Shown: in pieces, positions 15,238-19,466 of the stretch | How positions within the stretch are numbered: the stretch's first letter is position 1 | Layout: each line of letters opens with the position of its first letter | Origin: SIG673 sp964520875 | Lineage (GTDB): Bacteria; Bacillota; Clostridia; Oscillospirales; CAG-272 | Assembly: GCA_964520875.1 (NCBI GenBank) | Contig: CAZFQJ010000017.1 | Coordinates: 1 to 19,466, forward strand | Direction of reading: 5' to 3' | DNA: 19,466 nucleotides | Position numbers and translations under genes: made by a program | The notes under the pieces: generated by a model | Database searches by the model: none | What the model saw: the letters and a program-made list of their open reading frames with translations, nothing else | What the model was told of the DNA's origin: nothing

Positions 15238-15996
15238 ATGGTAAGTATTACGCGTGCGGCAGGCAGGTGGAGAGAGCATAAGGGCTTTTCGCTTAAACAG
15301 AACTGCGGAGACGAGTACGTTTTTGTTCACTTCCTCACTTCCGCGTACATAGAAGGTAAAAGATATGAAGCGGGAACATTTGTCTTGTATGACACGCACA
15401 GTATAAGAGCGCTCTCGTCTCCGGAAGGGGATATAATACACGATTGGTTCCACGCTACGGGAGATGTGGAACGGCTTGCAAAGATCGCGGAGATAAAGCT
15501 CGGAACGCCGTATACGCTTCGCGAGAGCGAATTTATATCCGAGATCGTTTCCGAGATAGAGATAGAGGTGCTCAAAAAGCGAGTGGGATATTTGAATATA
15601 ACCTCGGCGCTTGCGGAGGAGCTTTTTGCGAGGATAAGGCGCGCCATGTCCGAGGACAGCTCGGAAACGGAGATAGAGGCTTACAGAGAATTCAGAGAGC
15701 TGAGAGGCGAGATAATGATGTCGTACAGCGAAGATTGGAGCGTCGAAAGAATGGCGGAACGGGTATCGCTCAGTCCGTCGCGCTTCCATGAACTTTATAG
15801 GCGTATATTCGGTATATCTCCGCAGAAGGATCTTCAAAATGTCCGTATAGAGCACGCAAAGCAGTTGCTTTTGCAAAAAAAATATACCGTCGGACGCGTT
15901 TCCGAAATGACGGGATACGCAAGTCCTTATCATTTTATACGCCAATTCAAGCGTATCTGCGGAGTTTCTCCGGGAAAGTACAGTGAAAAAATATAA
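15238..15996 (+). CDS. AraC-family transcriptional regulator
   Basis: 252 residues, ATG at 15238 with AAGGGG about 10 nt upstream. The C-terminal 100 residues hold the two helix-turn-helix units of AraC/XylS proteins: WSVERMAERVSLSPSRFHEL with FGISPQKDL, then VSEMTGYASPYHFIRQFKR with GVSPGKY. The N-terminal 90 residues look like a cupin-type ligand-binding fold (YVFVHFLTS, then YEAGTFVLYDTHS), usual for sugar-responsive members. The gene is divergent from the GH2 gene, with about 175 bp between the starts, so local activation or repression of that glycosidase in response to its sugar is the natural inference. The ligand is unknown. It ends at a bidirectional terminator shared with the convergent ABC gene. 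Confidence 0.9.
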   Translation: MVSITRAAGRWREHKGFSLKQNCGDEYVFVHFLTSAYIEGKRYEAGTFVLYDTHSIRALSSPEGDIIHDWFHATGDVERLAKIAEIKLGTPYTLRESEFISEIVSEIEIEVLKKRVGYLNITSALAEELFARIRRAMSEDSSETEIEAYREFRELRGEIMMSYSEDWSVERMAERVSLSPSRFHELYRRIFGISPQKDLQNVRIEHAKQLLLQKKYTVGRVSEMTGYASPYHFIRQFKRICGVSPGKYSEKI

Positions 15997-16001
15997 CGTA
16001 A

Positions 16002-16035
16002 AAAATACCGGCGGAAAATTATCCGTCGGTATTTT
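16002..16035. terminator. Bidirectional terminator between the AraC-family and ABC exporter genes
   Basis: A 14-bp stem (16002-16015 with 16022-16035, one G-U pair) with A- and T-runs on its two sides. It lies 5 bp from the AraC-family stop and 4 bp from the end of the minus-strand ABC gene. Confidence 0.9.
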
Positions 16036-16039
16036 GCTT

Positions 16040-18271
16040 TCAGTCGTCAAGCTCGCGGCCGTCGTCAGCCGCCTTTTTTTGCGCCATGACGAGCTTAAAA
16101 TAGTAGCCTCGCTTGTCGAGCAATTCTTTGTGAGTTCCGTATTCGACTACGTTTCCGTGATCCAGTACGAGTATCTTGTCCGCGTTACGAAGAGTGGAGA
16201 GTCTGTGCGCTATCGCAAACGTCGTCCTGCCGACCGCCAATCGGTTTATGGCGTCCTGAATGAGCTTTTCCGTCTCCGTATCCAGAGCCGCGGTGGCTTC
16301 GTCGAGTATGAGTATCTTCGGGTCGTGTATGAGCGCTCGCGCTATCGCTATACGCTGACGCTCGCCCCCGGAAAGCGAAAATCCCTTTTCGCCTACCATG
16401 GTGTTGTAGCCCTCGGGGAGGTCGATTATGAAATCGTGAGCGTTCGCCGCCTTTGCCGCCGCTATGACCTCGGCGTTCGTCGCATGCGGCTTACTGTAAC
16501 GGATATTATCGCGTATCGAGCCGGAAAAGAGATGGGTTTCCTGAAGCACTACGCCTATCTGCGTCCTTAAGGCGTTCTGAGAGATGTTCTTTATGTCCGT
16601 TCCGTCTATCTCTATCGAACCGGAATTTACCTCGTACAGACGCATTATCAGGTTTATGAGGGTAGTCTTTCCGCAACCGGAATGTCCGACGAGTCCGACC
16701 ATTTCTCCCGCCTTTACGCTGAGGTTTATGTTTTTCAGCACCGGCGCGTAGGATTCGTAACCGAAGGTAACATTTTTGATCTCAACGTCGCCGTGTATCT
16801 TCGGATTCTGAGGGAATGCGGCGTCGCGAACGTCCGGTTCTTCCTCAAGTATCTCAAATATCTTCGAAAGAGATGTGGCGAAGTTCGAAATGTTCCTCGG
16901 TATCTGCGTTATCTGCATGAGAGGCTCGTATATTATGCTCGTGTAGCTGTTGAATTGGTTCAATGTACCGACGTCCATACCGCCGTTGAAAAGGAGTATG
17001 TTACCGTACAGGAGTATCAGATAGCTTCCGAATTTCACTACGAATCCGAGTATGGGGAACACCGTGTCGAACAATTTGCCGTTGGATTCGTCGACTTTTG
17101 CCTGATTTTCCGTCGTCTTTTCGAAGTCGGCTACCGCTTTCTGCTCGTTACCGTAGCTCTTTACCACGCGCACGCCGTTAAGGACGTCCTGGAGCAGGTG
17201 ATTGGTCTTTTGACCGAGAAGCCAGGAATGTACGTGCCGCCTCTGCATGTTCGCTCGGAACTTTGCTATCGCGTATATCGCTATCGGCAGAGGTATGAAT
17301 ACGAAAAGACACATTATGGGATTTAGCCATAGAAGCAATATTAGGGCGAGTATGAAGGAGAAGAGCTGACCGAAGTAGGTCGGGAGCAGGTTGGTTATGA
17401 AATTCTGAACGACGTTTACGTCGTTGTTTATGCGTCCCATGAGGTCTCCCGTCGTCTTTGCCGATATACTGTTCATGGAAAGAGTCTCTATCTTTTCAAA
17501 CAGGAGCGCTCTCAGAGTCCGTGTGAAGCGGTTTCCCGATATGACGGCTATCCTGCCCTGGAAAACGTTCAAGGCTCGCTGGAATACGTCGAGCATGACT
17601 ATCGCGCCTATTATGACTCCGAAATGCAACAGATAATCGTTCGCTCGGTCATCGTTAAGAATGTATTGGTTTATCGCGGTCTTTTGCACGAACGGAAGTA
17701 TGAAGCGCAGGACCATGGATACTACCGCGGTTATGAGCGGTACCAGCATCATCAGATGAAGTCCGCGCGTCATGTTCCATAGCTTTTTGTATATCTGCTT
17801 TCCGTTTCGGCAGAACGGGCATATCTTCGTATGGAGCAGATAAGGTCTTCCGCATTTCGGACAATAACGCTCGGGTTCGTTTGAGGTGAGAGGCTCCGGC
17901 GCTTTTGAAGCGTTTCGCGCGGCGTCGGCAAGCGCTTCGCAACCGCTTGCGGCAACGCTGTATCGCGGAAGGTTCTTGCCGGAGATGAAACGGCAGAGAA
18001 GTACGGTGTCGTCTCCGCGTTTTGCGTAGAATCCGACGCTTCCGAACATGTTTTCGGTAACGAAATCATGCATATTGTCGTAGGTATATCTGAAAAGTAG
18101 GTTTCCGCTCAGTATCTTGTATATCGCCTTGTCCGTGAATACCATGTAGCCGCGCACAAAGCTCGTGTCCTCTATATCGTAGGGGAGACAGTACATCATT
18201 TTTTCCCCGTCGGTCTTAGAACCGTTAAATGCTTCGAGATCCTTTGCGGGAAGATCGTACATCAGTTTCAT
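16040..18271 (-). CDS. ABC exporter half-transporter with PH-like and zinc-ribbon N-terminal extension
   Basis: The ATG at 18271 (CAGGAG 6 nt upstream) gives 743 residues; the TTG at 18310 has no ribosome site. Residues 1-125 are not part of a normal exporter and include a PH-like beta-rich stretch (GYMVFTDKAIYKI onward). A zinc ribbon follows with Cys137, Cys140, Cys151 and Cys154 (CPKC, CPFC). About residues 165-470 form the six-helix type I exporter membrane domain. The ATPase domain has Walker A GHSGCGKT (529-536), Q-loop VVLQE, signature LSGGE (633-637), Walker B LILDE with catalytic Glu658, and switch His689, all intact. A half-transporter of about 575 residues is usual, so the extension is the oddity. 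It follows DUF1854 by 57 bp and a second exporter half, suggesting a heterodimer. Some DUF1854/ABC pairs are annotated as cyanophycin-associated, but no cyanophycin gene is in view. The substrate is unknown. Confidence 0.9.
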   Translation of the reverse strand: MKLMYDLPAKDLEAFNGSKTDGEKMMYCLPYDIEDTSFVRGYMVFTDKAIYKILSGNLLFRYTYDNMHDFVTENMFGSVGFYAKRGDDTVLLCRFISGKNLPRYSVAASGCEALADAARNASKAPEPLTSNEPERYCPKCGRPYLLHTKICPFCRNGKQIYKKLWNMTRGLHLMMLVPLITAVVSMVLRFILPFVQKTAINQYILNDDRANDYLLHFGVIIGAIVMLDVFQRALNVFQGRIAVISGNRFTRTLRALLFEKIETLSMNSISAKTTGDLMGRINNDVNVVQNFITNLLPTYFGQLFSFILALILLLWLNPIMCLFVFIPLPIAIYAIAKFRANMQRRHVHSWLLGQKTNHLLQDVLNGVRVVKSYGNEQKAVADFEKTTENQAKVDESNGKLFDTVFPILGFVVKFGSYLILLYGNILLFNGGMDVGTLNQFNSYTSIIYEPLMQITQIPRNISNFATSLSKIFEILEEEPDVRDAAFPQNPKIHGDVEIKNVTFGYESYAPVLKNINLSVKAGEMVGLVGHSGCGKTTLINLIMRLYEVNSGSIEIDGTDIKNISQNALRTQIGVVLQETHLFSGSIRDNIRYSKPHATNAEVIAAAKAANAHDFIIDLPEGYNTMVGEKGFSLSGGERQRIAIARALIHDPKILILDEATAALDTETEKLIQDAINRLAVGRTTFAIAHRLSTLRNADKILVLDHGNVVEYGTHKELLDKRGYYFKLVMAQKKAADDGRELDD

Positions 18272-18328
18272 AACAGTCTCCTGTTCCGTTGCCGTAAGGC
18301 AACTGTACAAATGTTTGAAGCTTAAAAA

Positions 18329-18910
18329 TCAGAGATAGATCTCTATCTTTTTAAAGCTTGCTTTATCGAGCTTATCGGGATCGCTTATCTTGAAGCAGCT
18401 TCCCTCTATGTCGAATATGAGTACTCTGCCGTCTTCAAGTGTACGTATGTTTGCGCCCGCGCCGCGCACTACGAAGCTGAATCTTCCGGAATCCGTTTCA
18501 ACGTCCCAATATATGTGACCGAGCTTTTCCTTTACGCTTAGTATCTTGGTTATCGCGGGCGTGAAATAACGCCTTTGAAGCTCCTCAGACAAAAGCTCTA
18601 CCGTTTCTTTCGGGAATATGTTCAGGTTTTCTATAAGTCCGATCTCAAATCCTTTTTCGCCTTCCTTTGAATCAGGAGTGCGAATGGAGATGAAAGCGTC
18701 GGGATCTGTTATCGGGAACGAGCGAATTACCACGACTCTTTCGAAAAACTCCTTTTCTCCGTCCTCGTTTATTATTTCAAGGGATACGAGATCTCCCGCG
18801 GATCTTGAAAACACCGCGTTTTCGGGGGTAAGATCGAGAGATTTTCTCTTAAGGAATATATCTTCGCCGTCTTCCGACAAAAGTTCGTTTTGTTTATTGT
18901 TTTCGTTCAT
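18329..18910 (-). CDS. DUF1854 family protein
   Basis: 193 residues, ATG at 18910 with AAAGGCGG about 10 nt upstream. Residues 60-190 match the DUF1854 pattern: FPITDPDAFISIR, then EIGLIENL, then LSEELQRRYFTPAITKILSVKE, GHIYWDVETDSG, FVVRGAGANIR and LEDGRVLIFDIEG. The function of the family is unknown; it recurs beside ABC exporters, some linked in annotation to cyanophycin metabolism. There is no signal peptide or membrane helix, so the protein is probably cytoplasmic. Here it lies between two exporter halves (31 bp after one, 57 bp before the other) in a single orientation, so a regulatory or coupling subunit of the transporter is the reasonable inference. Confidence 0.85.
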   Translation of the reverse strand: MNENNKQNELLSEDGEDIFLKRKSLDLTPENAVFSRSAGDLVSLEIINEDGEKEFFERVVVIRSFPITDPDAFISIRTPDSKEGEKGFEIGLIENLNIFPKETVELLSEELQRRYFTPAITKILSVKEKLGHIYWDVETDSGRFSFVVRGAGANIRTLEDGRVLIFDIEGSCFKISDPDKLDKASFKKIEIYL

Positions 18911-18941
18911 AAGGTTTTACCGCCTTTCTTTTTTTGCGCGC

Positions 18942-19466
18942 TCAGCGACCTTCTATGACTTTTTTCATCTGTTCGTTTTGAAGCGTGTACAGCTTGTAGT
19001 AAACGCCCTTCTTTTCGAGAAGCTCTTCCGCCGTTCCCATTTCGGCTATCTCTCCGTTTTCGATAGCCATGAGATAATTGCAGTTCTTAAGCGTCGAAAG
19101 CCTGTGCGCTATGCTTATGGTGGTCTTGCCCTCTACCAGCTTGTCCACCGCTTCGCTTATGAGACGTTCGGTCTCGGTATCCATAGCCGCCGTAGCTTCG
19201 TCCAAAATGAGCAGAGAGGGACGGAGAAGCAATGCTCTTGCGATAGATATACGCTGACGTTCTCCTCCGGAAAGCGAACGGCTTCCTATTCCGACGAGCG
19301 TTTCGTAACCCTCGGGAAGGTTCAGTATGAAGTCGTGAGCGTTCGCGGCACGCGCGGCTTCTATGACCTCTTCCATGGTCGCGTCCGGGCGCGCGTAGCG
19401 TATGTTGTCGGCTATCGTTCCTCTGAATATGAATATCTCCTGCGAGACTATCGCTATGTTCTTTCG
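18942..19466 (-). CDS. ABC exporter half-transporter, C-terminal 174 residues
   Basis: A partial gene: the upstream part lies past the right edge, and the frame is open from the last base of the window. The visible part begins just before the Q-loop (VSQE) and holds signature LSGGERQR, Walker B LLILDEATAAMD with the catalytic Glu, and switch IAHRLSTL. It is similar to the same part of the ABC half at 16040-18271, sharing AANAHDFI and LPEGY, so the two are probably paralogues that pair. Both ATPase sites look competent, unlike exporters with one degenerate site. It is the most upstream gene seen in this unit; its promoter lies outside the window. Confidence 0.9.
   Translation of the reverse strand, partial: RKNIAIVSQEIFIFRGTIADNIRYARPDATMEEVIEAARAANAHDFILNLPEGYETLVGIGSRSLSGGERQRISIARALLLRPSLLILDEATAAMDTETERLISEAVDKLVEGKTTISIAHRLSTLKNCNYLMAIENGEIAEMGTAEELLEKKGVYYKLYTLQNEQMKKVIEGR

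Noticed and set aside
15169..16050. 293-codon minus-strand open frame opposite the AraC-family gene
   Set aside because: Covers the promoter, gene and terminator of the AraC-family regulator; its translation shows no domain and its composition is that of a shadow.
18272..18310. TTG start at 18310 for the ABC exporter
   Set aside because: No ribosome site precedes it, while CAGGAG stands 6 nt before the ATG at 18271.

Overview
The window looks like chromosomal DNA from an anaerobic Gram-positive of the class Clostridia, probably an uncultured gut lineage. The evidence is a T-box leader, lipoprotein signal peptides, AAAGGAGG-type ribosome sites, sigma-A promoters with 17-bp spacers, an aluminium-resistance (YnbB-type) PLP enzyme and a DUF1854/ABC exporter cassette. 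GC content looks moderate by eye, yet isoleucine is written mostly as ATA. I see no insertion sequence, phage gene, CRISPR array, tRNA or rRNA.

Layout. (1) Positions 1-5863 hold two large, divergently transcribed lipoproteins. One is a polysaccharide lyase family 8 (PL8) fold protein, cut by the left edge, in which most catalytic residues appear to be replaced. The other is a multidomain heparinase II/III-type protein with a good promoter and terminator. Between them lie a hairpin and three AAAACGC elements. (2) Positions 5919-7924 hold a complete promoter, T-box leader, attenuator and sodium:solute symporter. The T-box specifier reads TAC (Tyr), so this symporter is probably a tyrosine or related amino-acid importer and not part of the lyase system. 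(3) Positions 7929-9792, minus strand, hold a NERD-like membrane-anchored protein followed by a YnbB-type PLP lyase. (4) Positions 9920-12090, minus strand, hold an AMP-forming acyl ligase followed by a stand-alone acyl carrier protein, with a strong promoter, a folded leader of about 120 nt and a terminator. (5) Positions 12113-13341, plus strand, hold two unrecognised membrane proteins; the ribosome site of the second lies inside a 12-bp hairpin. (6) Positions 13338-16035 hold a cytoplasmic GH2 glycosidase and a divergent AraC-family regulator sharing a short promoter region with a GGGGTATACCCC palindrome. (7) Positions 16040-19466, minus strand, hold a DUF1854 protein between two ABC exporter half-transporters; the complete one carries a PH-like plus zinc-ribbon N-terminal extension.

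The most coherent theme is carbohydrate use: extracellular uronate-polysaccharide binding or cleavage (region 1) and intracellular glycosidase action with local control (region 6). No polysaccharide transporter or sulfatase lies in the window. The strongest candidates for new biology are the PL8-fold protein lacking its catalytic residues beside an apparently intact heparinase II/III protein, the Tyr T-box symporter, and the DUF1854/ABC cassette.
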